A stretch of 42,857 nucleotides of DNA from Thermodesulfatator autotrophicus (GTDB lineage: Bacteria; Desulfobacterota; Thermodesulfobacteria; Thermodesulfobacteriales; Thermodesulfatatoraceae): contig NZ_LSFI01000020.1 in assembly GCF_001642325.1 (NCBI RefSeq), positions 1-42,857 of the forward strand. Direction: 5' to 3'. Under the pieces are notes generated by a model. That model saw only the letters and a program-made list of their open reading frames with translations, was not told the DNA's origin and searched no databases. Both the position numbers and the translations under genes were made by a program. Shown here piece by piece: positions 17,617-25,018 of the stretch (positions are counted from its first letter, which is position 1; the number at the start of each line of letters is the position of its first letter).

Positions 17617-18489
17617 ATGATAATCAAAATCCTCTACTACACTGCCACGGGAACGGAGATTTACTCAGTGGCCAGGGCTTACGAGGCACTCAGGGCTGAG
17701 TGCCCTGGCCTTGAGCTCGTGGTGCGCACGGCAGACGATGTATTTGACATCCGCCAGGAAGAGCGCCTGGCAGAGCTCGCCAAAAATGCTAGAGCCGTAG
17801 TTATCCTGCCCCACGGCGGGAGGAAGTCCCTCCCCGGCCTCTCCAGAGTTGTCTCCGCCGCTAAGGATGCCAGCATAATCCACGTGCAATCCCTTTCCGG
17901 TAGCAATGAAGACCAGGCTCTCGTGGCAAAATACACCCGCCAGGGGAAGATACTTTTGGGTGGCCTTTTAAACGGAAACTTCTTCATCACCATACAGCCT
18001 CCCCGTGGCCACCTTGAAAAGCTTGAAGAACTTTCCCCTGAAGACTTAAACCTTCACGACCCTGAGCTTTCTCCCACGCATCACTATCTTTGCTTTTACC
18101 GCTGGCTTGAGGAAGTCTTCGGCGCCCAAGCAGTAATTCATGTTGGCAAGCACGGCTCCCTTGAGTGGCTCCCGGGAAAGGCCGTGGCCCTTTCAGAAGA
18201 GTGCTACCCGGACCTTGCCATTGGCACACTCCCTAACATTTACCCTTACATCGTAAATGACCCCGGTGAAGGCACCCAGGCCAAGCGTAGAAGCTACTGC
18301 GCCATCATTGACCACATGATCCCTCCCCAGATGGCGGCTGGCCGTTACGGTGAACTTGCAGAAATCGCTGAAAAAATCGCCGAATGGCAGGTAATCCGCC
18401 AGGAAAACTCCGAAAAAACCGGCCCTTTAGACTGCCTCGTGCGACAAGAATTCACCAGAGTGGAGGTCCCTCATGTCTCAGGCGGTTAA
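17617..18489 (+). CDS. cobN: drastically shortened CobN-like chelatase subunit (internal deletion)
   Basis: CobN/HmuS/BchH proteins are about 1200 residues; this frame is 290. Residues 1-108 match a CobN N-terminus (MIIKILYYTATGTEIYSV... VVILPHGGRKSLPG). Residues about 112-250 match the central catalytic region (GNFFITIQPPRG, THHYLCFYRWLEE, HVGKHGSLEWLPGK, SEECYPDLAIGTLPNIYPY, NDPGEGTQAKRR). Some 350 residues that normally lie between them, and about 600 after, are missing, and the last 35 residues are not recognised. The frame is nevertheless open and overlaps cbiZ by 17 bases. It may be an in-frame-deleted remnant or a minimal protein built around the conserved HxGKHG/EWLPGK core. ATG 17617 is preferred over an upstream TTG. 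Confidence 0.75.
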   Translation: MIIKILYYTATGTEIYSVARAYEALRAECPGLELVVRTADDVFDIRQEERLAELAKNARAVVILPHGGRKSLPGLSRVVSAAKDASIIHVQSLSGSNEDQALVAKYTRQGKILLGGLLNGNFFITIQPPRGHLEKLEELSPEDLNLHDPELSPTHHYLCFYRWLEEVFGAQAVIHVGKHGSLEWLPGKAVALSEECYPDLAIGTLPNIYPYIVNDPGEGTQAKRRSYCAIIDHMIPPQMAAGRYGELAEIAEKIAEWQVIRQENSEKTGPLDCLVRQEFTRVEVPHVSGG

Positions 18490-19651
18490 GCTCTTTGAGC
18501 CCTATCACGGGCTTTCTATTTTTCGCAGTGAAAAGATCCTTTACGGAGCCTTTTCAAGCCCGCACGCGGTTATCTCCACCTGCCGGGTAAACGGCGGCCT
18601 TCGCGAAGACATAGATTTTGTGGCCAACCACCAGGCCTGTGAGCCCAAACCCTGCCCTGGCCAGGAGCACGAAAAGTGTCTGGCCATAAGGGACCCGCAG
18701 GGCTACCACCGCCTGGTGTGTGAATACCACAGCCTTCCCCCGGAAAAGACCGTGCTTTTAGGCACCGCCGCTAACATGAACCTGGCTGGCTTTGCCGAAG
18801 AAGGCTTTGCCATTCCTGAGACTCAAGAAAAGCTCATTGTCTTTTGTGTGGCCACCGCCGGGGTTGAGACCAACGCCGGCCGCGCCGGAGACCCTTCCCA
18901 GGTATTTGAGTGGAACGGCCGGTTTTTCCCTTTAACTGATCACGGCACCATAAACATCATGCTTTTCGTAAACCAGGAAATAGCTCCGTGTGGGCTGGTG
19001 CGGGCAGTAACAATGGCCACTGAGGCCAAAACCGCCGTGCTCCAGGAGCTAAATGTGCCCTCGCGCTATTCAGAAGGCCTTGCCACCGGCACGGGCACTG
19101 ACCAGATAGCCATCGCCTCCCTAAAAAACGGAAATACTTTACGAGGGACAGGCAAACATGTAAAGCTTGGAGAGCTTATTGCCAGAGCGGTGAAAAAGGC
19201 CGTGCGCGAGTCCCTCGCCCGCCAGAACAAACGCACCCCTGAGAGTATTCGCTACGCACCAAGGCTCCTTGAACGCTTTGGCCTGGGAGAGGAAGCCTTT
19301 TTTGAGAAACTAAAGCCCCTTTTGCCAGAGCCCCACTACACCTGGCTTTACCGCAACCGCTACGCCGTGCTCTCAGACACGGCGTTTCTGGCAGCGGTGC
19401 TCGCCTTCGTGCATCTCCTTGACCAGCACGCCTGGGGGGTTATACCGCGCGACCACCGCGAAGCCCTGCTTAACCAGGGAGCGCTTATAGCCTCTGCCCT
19501 TTCTGGCAAAGATAACCAGTTCGCTAAATTCAAGGAAAAGCTTTCAGCTTACGAGGAGCCAGAAAAAATACTTCTTGCCGCTGTGGCTACTGGCTTTCAA
19601 GAAAAATGGCAAGTGCCTTACTACGAAGTGAAAGAGGATGAGAAAAAATGA
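18473..19651 (+). CDS. cbiZ: adenosylcobinamide amidohydrolase CbiZ
   Basis: CbiZ removes the aminopropanol arm (and nucleotide loop) from adenosylcobinamide or pseudocobalamin to give adenosylcobyric acid for re-use. The domain is seen in LGTAANMNLAGFAEE, VCVATAGVETNAGRAGD, the HGTINIMLFVN segment, TMATEAKTAVLQEL and SEGLATGTGTDQIAIAS. The 392 residues include an extra C-terminal helical region (about 250-385). The C-terminus has been changed by a cassette insertion: it now ends EVKEDEKK, whereas a displaced second copy of the last 46 bases at 20137-20182 leads to the presumed original end EVKEAHDN, which overlaps the start of the next gene. Confidence 0.9.
   Translation: MSQAVKLFEPYHGLSIFRSEKILYGAFSSPHAVISTCRVNGGLREDIDFVANHQACEPKPCPGQEHEKCLAIRDPQGYHRLVCEYHSLPPEKTVLLGTAANMNLAGFAEEGFAIPETQEKLIVFCVATAGVETNAGRAGDPSQVFEWNGRFFPLTDHGTINIMLFVNQEIAPCGLVRAVTMATEAKTAVLQELNVPSRYSEGLATGTGTDQIAIASLKNGNTLRGTGKHVKLGELIARAVKKAVRESLARQNKRTPESIRYAPRLLERFGLGEEAFFEKLKPLLPEPHYTWLYRNRYAVLSDTAFLAAVLAFVHLLDQHAWGVIPRDHREALLNQGALIASALSGKDNQFAKFKEKLSAYEEPEKILLAAVATGFQEKWQVPYYEVKEDEKK
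19592..19637 (+). repeat. direct repeat A, left copy (cbiZ 3' end)
   Basis: 46 bases beginning ggctttcaag, identical to 20137-20182 except for one base (gtg/gta). It lies inside the end of cbiZ and, with the right copy, brackets a 499-base toxin-antitoxin cassette. Confidence 0.95.
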
Positions 19652-19656
19652 AAAAT

Positions 19657-19920
19657 TTAGCGATAAATATCGCGCCGATGCCCTACCAGATGGACGATTA
19701 TGAGAAAATTTTCCCGGTCTATTTCGTAAATTATGCGGTAATCTCCCACTCTAAATTTGTAAAAACTTTTAAATTTTCCTTTAAGAGGGAGCGGCCTTAT
19801 AAGATCCAGATTTTCAGCCAGCCATTCTATTCTTTGACGAATTCTGTTTTTAATTTCTGGGGGGAGTCTTTTTATAGACTCAAAAGCAGTAGGGGTAAAC
19901 TTGACTTCATAAAAACTCAC
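19657..19920 (-). CDS. RelE/ParE-superfamily toxin
   Basis: An 87-residue basic protein with the RelE/ParE toxin pattern: YEVKFTPTAFESIKRLP, PLKGKFKSFYKFRVGDYRIIYEID, and the end VHLVGHRRDIYR. The family's members cleave mRNA on the ribosome (RelE) or poison gyrase (ParE); the GDYRIIYEI...GHRRDIY form is closest to RelE-like mRNA interferases. It is on the opposite strand to the surrounding operon, overlaps its antitoxin by four bases (ATGA), and appears intact. Confidence 0.85.
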   Translation of the reverse strand: MSFYEVKFTPTAFESIKRLPPEIKNRIRQRIEWLAENLDLIRPLPLKGKFKSFYKFRVGDYRIIYEIDRENFLIIVHLVGHRRDIYR

Positions 19921-20096
19921 TTAAAAACCTCTTCTAAAGATAAAAGCTTGCCTTCTTCTTTTTCTTTTAGACTCTGGCAAAGTTTCTCTTCTACCTCTGG
20001 CCTTAACTCTAAGGTAGATTCCGGGTCAAAAAACTCTTCAAGGATTTCTTTTAAAATACGCCTGAGACTTTCTTCTTCTAAAGAGATTTTTTTCAT
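19917..20096 (-). CDS. antitoxin partner of the RelE-type toxin
   Basis: A 59-residue acidic helical protein (MKKISLEEESLRRILKEIL...), encoded immediately upstream of the toxin on the minus strand with a four-base overlap. The ATG at 20096 is chosen because aaagga lies eight bases upstream; a GTG at 20114 lacks a ribosome site. There is no recognised DNA-binding motif, so the antitoxin call rests on pairing, size and charge. Only 40 bases separate its start from repeat A, so its promoter must lie in or near the repeat. Confidence 0.7.
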   Translation of the reverse strand: MKKISLEEESLRRILKEILEEFFDPESTLELRPEVEEKLCQSLKEKEEGKLLSLEEVFK

Positions 20097-20136
20097 AAGA
20101 GATTCCTTTACCACCAGGGCTTTTTTAGAAGTTAAA

Positions 20137-20182
20137 GGCTTTCAAGAAAAATGGCAAGTGCCTTACTACGAAGTAAAAGAGG
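20137..20182 (+). repeat. direct repeat A, right copy (displaced original cbiZ 3' end)
   Basis: Second copy of the 46-base segment. In the cbiZ frame it continues EVKEAHDN and stops inside atgataactaa, overlapping the start of the next gene at 20186, and it carries that gene's aaagagg ribosome site. This is the arrangement expected of the original operon before insertion. Confidence 0.95.
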
Positions 20183-20185
20183 CCC

Positions 20186-22192
20186 ATGATAACTAAAACT
20201 CTGTGGCAAAAATTAGGCCTTATTTTTGGGGCCTTGCTTCTTCGCCACTTCGCGGCTCGCAATGACATCTTTCCCTGTCACTGCGAGGAGCCAGAGGCGA
20301 CGAAGCAGCCTCTGTCCCGAGCGCTAGCGAAGGGATCTGGATTGCTTCGCTCCGCTCGCAATGACAGAGAAAGGGCTCGCAATGACGAGGTGGGGAGTGT
20401 AGCTCGCGATGATAGAGAAAGGGCTCGGCATGAAAGAGAAGTAATTTGCGATGACAGGGAGAGAGTTCGTAATAATAGGCCCAAAATTCTCATCTGTTTT
20501 GTGCTATCATTAATATTTTTAACGCTAGTGGGCTGTAGCAGGGAAGCAACAGAAGTAGAGACCATCTTCACACCCCTTGGCCTCATAGTAAAGGGGGCTT
20601 CCTCAATACCCCTTTCTCTTTACGACGATAAGGGAAACCTAATTCTCTCTTACCCGAAACTTCCAGGACCGGATGTTTTGCTGGTATTTCCCTGGAAGCC
20701 AGAAAAGACCTACCTTTTAAAGGTAGGAGCAACCAAAATTAAACTTTTAGCCCCTGAAAAAAGACCCATAGCAGAGCTTCTGGTGCTGACTCCTCTGGGT
20801 TCACCTGGTGAGCGGTTTATCGTTTATCCTGAAAGCCCTCTTGAGGCCCATTTTGTAGTGTCAAGCAGGGCTCCCTGCCCTGAGATAGGCCTTATGTTTA
20901 CGCCTTATCAAGACCTAAAAATAGAGATAGCTAGCTTTAAGAAAAATATTCCCGAAGGCCAAAGAGAACTTTTTAGGCAAAAAGTCTACCTTAAAGATAA
21001 CGAAGAGACTGTACTCAAAATTAAACTAGAAAACACCCCGATTAATCTTAGTTTTGAACGCCGCTATGTGGACTTACGCGGAAAGATTAAAGTGCTTGCC
21101 TGGCACTTTCCCACTGACGAGTCCGGCTTAAACATCAGGCATAAGCGCGAAGGGGTGCTCGTTATCCCGAACCCCCTTTTTGAAAAAATAGGCTACACCC
21201 TGGGCATAAAAGAGCGCGGGTATTCCCGCTTTCTGCCTTTCGCCTACCAGACCATATTGCTTAAAAACGAAAGCCCGATGCCGGTAAACCTTCTGATAAA
21301 AGCAGACTTTTTTGACCCGCAAACCGTGAAGAAGGCCAGTGGTTTTTATCCGCCGAAGTTCGGTGCTGAAGGCCATATAAAAGAGCCCCTGGGGCTGGCT
21401 TATCTGCCTCCTCACGGGATTGCCAGAGTGGTGCTCCCGGTGTTTGCGGAAATAAAGCCCGGCGAATACCTTGCCCGTATAGAAGTTTACCCCCTGGGGG
21501 AGAAAAAGCCTGTGCTCGTAAAAGAACGCCTGATAGGTGTAACCCGGGGGAAGCCCTGGCTGGCAGCAAGCCTTTTCGTAATACTTTTTTGCGGGCTTAC
21601 GATAAGCCTCGGTTTTCTCGTAGCCCACCAGAGAGTGCTAAGGCACTTTCGCGTGCGCGAGCTCTGCCTCATCGCCTTAAGCGGAGCGGTGGCCTTTGGC
21701 CTTGACTTCCTGGGAGGCATGCTCTCAAACATTTTCCACGCTATCCTTGGGCCATTTAATGTACTGGTAGGCGGACTTATCACTGAAGTTACCCACTACG
21801 TGGTGTTTACTGCTATTTTCTCCCTGGTGCCAAAGCCCGGGTTCGTTACTCTCTCTTATCTCATGAACTACCTTATGGGGCTTTTACTCTACGGAGGCAT
21901 GCGCGCCACCGACCCGTTTTTTGTAGGGGCAAACATCTTTTTCATGGAGGCCATGTTATTGCTCCTTCTGGTTTACCAGAAGCCAGTTGGCCTGCGCCTG
22001 GTGCTTGCCCTGGCCCTTGCCGATGCCCTTCAAACTTTTTCTTCGCTGGTGCTCCACATGACCTTTTATCGGCTGTACTTTCCCGATTGGTACATCTGGC
22101 TAAGCGTAGGTGTAAAAGGCTTTCTCTACACCCTCATCGGCGCAGGCCTTGGCTTAAAAATAGGTAAACTCCTGCGAGAGATGGAAAGATGA
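20186..22192 (+). CDS. ECF-transporter S-component-like protein with extracytoplasmic lipoprotein-like domain; N-terminus invaded by repeats
   Basis: The C-terminal 200 residues (about 470-660) form five to six helices typical of a substrate-binding S component, directly followed by the ATPase and T genes of an ECF transporter. Before it come one helix (GKPWLAASLFVILFCGL) and a 350-residue beta-rich extracytoplasmic domain of unknown family. A lipobox-like signal (ILICFVLSLIFLTLVGC, cysteine near residue 124) should mark the true N-terminus, but about 80 residues ahead of it (RHFAARND...RNNR) are translated dispersed repeat, so the signal is now internal. Translation may restart at a GTG such as 20390. 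The substrate is probably a corrinoid or precursor by context; not shown by sequence. Confidence 0.7.
   Translation: MITKTLWQKLGLIFGALLLRHFAARNDIFPCHCEEPEATKQPLSRALAKGSGLLRSARNDRERARNDEVGSVARDDRERARHEREVICDDRERVRNNRPKILICFVLSLIFLTLVGCSREATEVETIFTPLGLIVKGASSIPLSLYDDKGNLILSYPKLPGPDVLLVFPWKPEKTYLLKVGATKIKLLAPEKRPIAELLVLTPLGSPGERFIVYPESPLEAHFVVSSRAPCPEIGLMFTPYQDLKIEIASFKKNIPEGQRELFRQKVYLKDNEETVLKIKLENTPINLSFERRYVDLRGKIKVLAWHFPTDESGLNIRHKREGVLVIPNPLFEKIGYTLGIKERGYSRFLPFAYQTILLKNESPMPVNLLIKADFFDPQTVKKASGFYPPKFGAEGHIKEPLGLAYLPPHGIARVVLPVFAEIKPGEYLARIEVYPLGEKKPVLVKERLIGVTRGKPWLAASLFVILFCGLTISLGFLVAHQRVLRHFRVRELCLIALSGAVAFGLDFLGGMLSNIFHAILGPFNVLVGGLITEVTHYVVFTAIFSLVPKPGFVTLSYLMNYLMGLLLYGGMRATDPFFVGANIFFMEAMLLLLLVYQKPVGLRLVLALALADALQTFSSLVLHMTFYRLYFPDWYIWLSVGVKGFLYTLIGAGLGLKIGKLLREMER
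20229..20475. repeat. cluster of dispersed repeats inside the S-component coding frame
   Basis: Several units in both orientations: cttcgccacttcgcggctcg, gtcactgcgaggagcc, gattgcttcgctccgctcgc, then decayed gctcgcaatgacgagg, agctcgcgatgatagag and tttgcgatgacaggg. The frame stays open throughout, so the repeat is read as an arginine-rich peptide with recurrent RxRNDxx units. Confidence 0.8.
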
Positions 22193-23553
22193 TAGTTCGC
22201 GTGAAAGGACTAACCTATCGCTACCCTGGAGCTGATACGCCGGCCCTTTCAGGCGTAAGCTTTGAAGTAGCCCGGGGAGAGCTTTTCCTGCTTGCCGGGG
22301 AGACGGGCTCTGGTAAAAGCACGCTTATTTCCGTGCTCTGCGGGCTTATCCCGGCAGAGGCTCAGGGCGAATTCTCTGGCACAGTGGAAGTCCTTGGCCG
22401 CAGGTGGCCAGTGGCTCCAGAGGCCCTTTATCCTGAAGTTAGCGTGGTGTTTCAAAGCCCGGCAGAACAGCTCATTGCTGACAAAGTTTTTTCAGAGGTG
22501 GCCTTTGGCCTTGAAAACTTAGGGCTTTCGCCAGCAGAAATCAAAAAACGCGTGGCTTTAGCCCTCTCCCAGGTAGGGCTTTCTGGTTTTGAAGAGCGCG
22601 AGCTAGCCCGGCTCTCAGGTGGTGAGCTCCAGCGGGTGGCCATTGCCTCTGCCCTTGCGCCTGGCCCAAAAGTGCTCCTCCTTGACGAACCCCTGGCCCA
22701 GCTTGACCCTCAAGCCTCCCGGAGTATTGTAGCTCTCCTGCAACAAATAGCCGCTCAGGGGATAACGGTAATCCTGGCCGAACATCGCCTAAACTTTGTT
22801 CTATCGGCTGTAAAACGGCTGTGTTTCCTGGAGAAGGGAAAAGTCAAGTTTCTCGGAAATGCCAGCGATTTTAAACCACCTGAAAGGAAGTTTAAGCCCC
22901 TTAAGGCCAAAAGCCAGAAGAAGGTTCTCCTTGAAGTGAAAGACCTTCACTTTTCTTACCCGGGTAGGCCGGCCCTTTTTAAGGGCTTAAACTTTACCTT
23001 TTACGAAGGTGAAAGAGTAGCCCTCCTTGGGGCAAATGGTTCGGGGAAAAGCACCTTTTTGCATCTCCTGGCAGGCCTTTTAAAGGCTAGCAGAGGAAAG
23101 GTTATTTTCCATGGAAAACCCTCAAAAGAGCGCCTGGGGCTTACCCTTCTCCTTCAGGACCCTGATCTTATGCTGATAAAAGAACGCGTCTGGAATGAAC
23201 TTGCCTTTTCTCCACAAAACCTCGGATTATCCAGAGAACTTACTCAAAAAAGGGTTAAGCAGGTGGCCGAAGAGCTTAATATTTTGCCTTTGCTCGGGCG
23301 CGTGCCGTTTTCCCTTTCAAGGGGCCAGCGCCTGAGAGTGGCTCTTGGCGGCCTTCTCACCGGAGAGCCAATGGTCCTTCTCCTTGACGAACCCACCACG
23401 GCTCAGGACTTTGAAAACGCAAGGAGGCTCATTGAAGGGCTAAGGGCTGAGCTCGTAATCTTTTCTACCCACGACGAAGACCTGGCAAAAGCCCTTTCCA
23501 CTCGCCTCTTGCGCTTTGAAAACGGAAAAGTAAGGGAGGAAAGCTATGATTAA
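22189..23553 (+). CDS. ECF transporter ATPase, two ABC domains fused (EcfA/EcfA' type)
   Basis: A 454-residue cytoplasmic energiser with two complete nucleotide-binding domains. The first has Walker A GETGSGKST, Q-loop VFQSPAEQL, signature LSGGELQRVAIASAL and Walker B LLLDEPLAQLD. The second has Walker A GANGSGKST, signature LSRGQRLRVALGG, LLLDEPTTAQD and switch STHDEDL. It overlaps the S gene by four bases (ATGA). The C-terminus (KVREESYD) is new: a displaced copy of its last 57 bases at 24124 leads to KVRKAWP, whose stop overlaps the T-component start. Confidence 0.93.
   Translation: MIVRVKGLTYRYPGADTPALSGVSFEVARGELFLLAGETGSGKSTLISVLCGLIPAEAQGEFSGTVEVLGRRWPVAPEALYPEVSVVFQSPAEQLIADKVFSEVAFGLENLGLSPAEIKKRVALALSQVGLSGFEERELARLSGGELQRVAIASALAPGPKVLLLDEPLAQLDPQASRSIVALLQQIAAQGITVILAEHRLNFVLSAVKRLCFLEKGKVKFLGNASDFKPPERKFKPLKAKSQKKVLLEVKDLHFSYPGRPALFKGLNFTFYEGERVALLGANGSGKSTFLHLLAGLLKASRGKVIFHGKPSKERLGLTLLLQDPDLMLIKERVWNELAFSPQNLGLSRELTQKRVKQVAEELNILPLLGRVPFSLSRGQRLRVALGGLLTGEPMVLLLDEPTTAQDFENARRLIEGLRAELVIFSTHDEDLAKALSTRLLRFENGKVREESYD
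23483..23539 (+). repeat. direct repeat B, left copy (ecfA 3' end)
   Basis: 57 bases starting tggcaaaagccctttccact, matching 24124-24180 with two substitutions. It brackets the second toxin-antitoxin cassette (584 unique bases). Confidence 0.95.
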
Positions 23554-23807
23554 ATCCTTTTTAACATTTTCTCATAATCTTCGTGAGTTCCAATCCAAAC
23601 CCAGATGTAATCATTTCCGTCTTTTATGGCTAAAGCCCTGTAAGAATCAGTTATTCTTACAGACCAAAAATTTCCAGTTTTTTTAAAGTGGAGTGAAGGA
23701 TGATGAGGATTCTCTTTAAGCAATCCAAATTGAACTTTTGCTCTTTGTTTTACCTGGCCTGGCAGGGCTTCAAAACACTTCCAAAACCTAGAAGTTGCTT
23801 TATGCAC
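23550..23807 (-). CDS. RelE/ParE-like toxin, second cassette
   Basis: An 85-residue basic protein (FEALPGQVKQRAKVQF, HFKKTGNFWSVRITDSYRALAI, VWIGTHEDYEKML). The FWSVRITDSYRAL and GTHxxY patterns are those of RelE/HigB-type plasmid-maintenance toxins. It is only distantly like the toxin at 19657, so this is not a simple copy of that cassette. It is on the minus strand, overlapping its antitoxin by one base, and the frame is intact. Confidence 0.8.
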   Translation of the reverse strand: MHKATSRFWKCFEALPGQVKQRAKVQFGLLKENPHHPSLHFKKTGNFWSVRITDSYRALAIKDGNDYIWVWIGTHEDYEKMLKRI

Positions 23808-24007
23808 TATATATCTTTCAATTTTCCTTTTTGTTTTTCTTCAAGGGCCTCTTCAATTAAAAAATCAAGCATACCTTTTCGGGAGTCCTCTTCAATTTCC
23901 TGGTCCCACTTTTTCCAGTCTATTTCCAGAATCCAGTTTCTCAGTTTGATGAACTCTTCTTCAGGCATTTTTTCAATGATTGATTTGATTTCTTCAGCGG
24001 TGAGCAT
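23807..24007 (-). CDS. antitoxin partner, second cassette
   Basis: A 66-residue very acidic protein (MLTAEEIKSIIEKMPEEEF... EEALEEKQKGKLKDI), upstream of and touching the toxin gene. The ATG at 24007 has gggaggg six bases upstream and is preferred over a start at 24040. The pattern of a short, acidic, helical product encoded before a RelE-like toxin supports the call; the exact family is not recognised. Confidence 0.7.
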   Translation of the reverse strand: MLTAEEIKSIIEKMPEEEFIKLRNWILEIDWKKWDQEIEEDSRKGMLDFLIEEALEEKQKGKLKDI

Positions 24008-24123
24008 TAAGCCCTCCCTGCTATTTAAAAAGTTTAACATTCTATTTGTACTTTACTATGATTTAACATGGCAGAAAACTGGTAACTTGCCTTATCTGGA
24101 ACCGAGTGGAAGCTACAGTAGAG

Positions 24124-24180
24124 TGGCAAAAGCCCTTTCCACTCGCCTCTTGCACTTTGAAAACGGAAAAGTAAGGAAGG
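24124..24180 (+). repeat. direct repeat B, right copy (displaced original ecfA 3' end)
   Basis: Second copy of the 57-base segment. It reads in the ecfA frame to KVRKAWP and stop, and carries the aaggaagg ribosome site and overlapping GTG start (24182) of the T component. Confidence 0.95.
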
Positions 24181-24181
24181 C

Positions 24182-25018
24182 GTGGCCTTGAGAAACCTTC
24201 ATCCCTATACGAAATTTAGCCTGGTTTTCGTGATTTCAGGGCTGGCAGTGCTTCTTGATAAGCCCCTATCCTTAGCGGTACTGGCTGGCCTGGCTACTTT
24301 TGTTTTTCTGGCCTCACGCCCCAGTAAGACCTGGCTTAAAGGCTACTTTATCATCGTGGCCACCACCGTCTGGGGTATCATGTTAAGCCAGGGGCTTTTT
24401 TACCAGGGCTTTCCACGAACTATTCTTTTCTGCCTTATTCCGCCAGGTAAGAGCTTCTCCGGGCTGTGTTTTATAAGGGAGGGTTTTCTTTACGGGCTGG
24501 TGCAGTCCCTGCGTATGGTAGCCGGGCTTTCAGCAGGGGCCTATCTGGTTAACTCCACTTCTACGGAGATGCTTTTTCGCACGGTCTCTGCCCTGCCCTT
24601 TCCACGGGGCTTAAGCCTTCTTGCCGCCGCAGCAGTGCGTTTTCTGCCCAGGGTGGCGAGCGACCTGCGCCTGTTGCACCAGAGCCTCGGCCTGCGAGGC
24701 TATCGCCCTTTTAAGCGCGGCCTTCTCTACACCCTTCGCACGGAGCTTGCGGTGGTTTATCCACTCCTTTCCCGCGCCATAAGAGACTCCCGCTCGGTGG
24801 CTGATACTTTACTTACCCGCGGCTTTAACCCGCTTTCTTCCGGAAAATATCGTTTTCTGCCTGTCTGGCCCTGGCACGAAAAGCTAGCTACGATTTTGAT
24901 TTTCGTGTTACTTTTTGGTATATTTTTAGTTAAAATTGTTTTTTGGGCTTATCTGCAAGGAGTTTACTATGAAGAAAGCCTCAGGCCTCTTTACGCTCTG
25001 GTGCGTAATTATCTTTAG
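24182..25018 (+). CDS. ECF transporter T component (CbiQ/EcfT family)
   Basis: A 278-residue membrane coupling subunit linking the S component to the ATPases. It has four to five helices in the N-terminal half and the two cytoplasmic coupling motifs of the family as SLGLRGYRP (about 178-186) and TLLTRGFNP (about 212-220); the A-R-G triads are here LRG and TRG. The GTG start at 24182 is preferred because aaggaagg lies just upstream in repeat B. Its 3' end overlaps the next gene's start by 50 bases, so coupling downstream is retained. Confidence 0.9.
   Translation: MALRNLHPYTKFSLVFVISGLAVLLDKPLSLAVLAGLATFVFLASRPSKTWLKGYFIIVATTVWGIMLSQGLFYQGFPRTILFCLIPPGKSFSGLCFIREGFLYGLVQSLRMVAGLSAGAYLVNSTSTEMLFRTVSALPFPRGLSLLAAAAVRFLPRVASDLRLLHQSLGLRGYRPFKRGLLYTLRTELAVVYPLLSRAIRDSRSVADTLLTRGFNPLSSGKYRFLPVWPWHEKLATILIFVLLFGIFLVKIVFWAYLQGVYYEESLRPLYALVRNYL

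Noticed and set aside
19648-20196. 182-codon plus-strand ORF after cbiZ
   Set aside because: It is the antisense of the toxin-antitoxin pair joined to the displaced cbiZ tail; its C-terminal residues are the old cbiZ end, and the rest has antisense composition.
20278-20586. Minus-strand arginine/serine-rich ORF
   Set aside because: Reverse reading of the dispersed repeat (SLRAERSNPDP-type peptide), a well-known false ORF.
23700-24191. 163-codon plus-strand ORF between ecfA and ecfT
   Set aside because: Antisense of the second toxin-antitoxin pair running into the displaced ecfA tail; not a gene.
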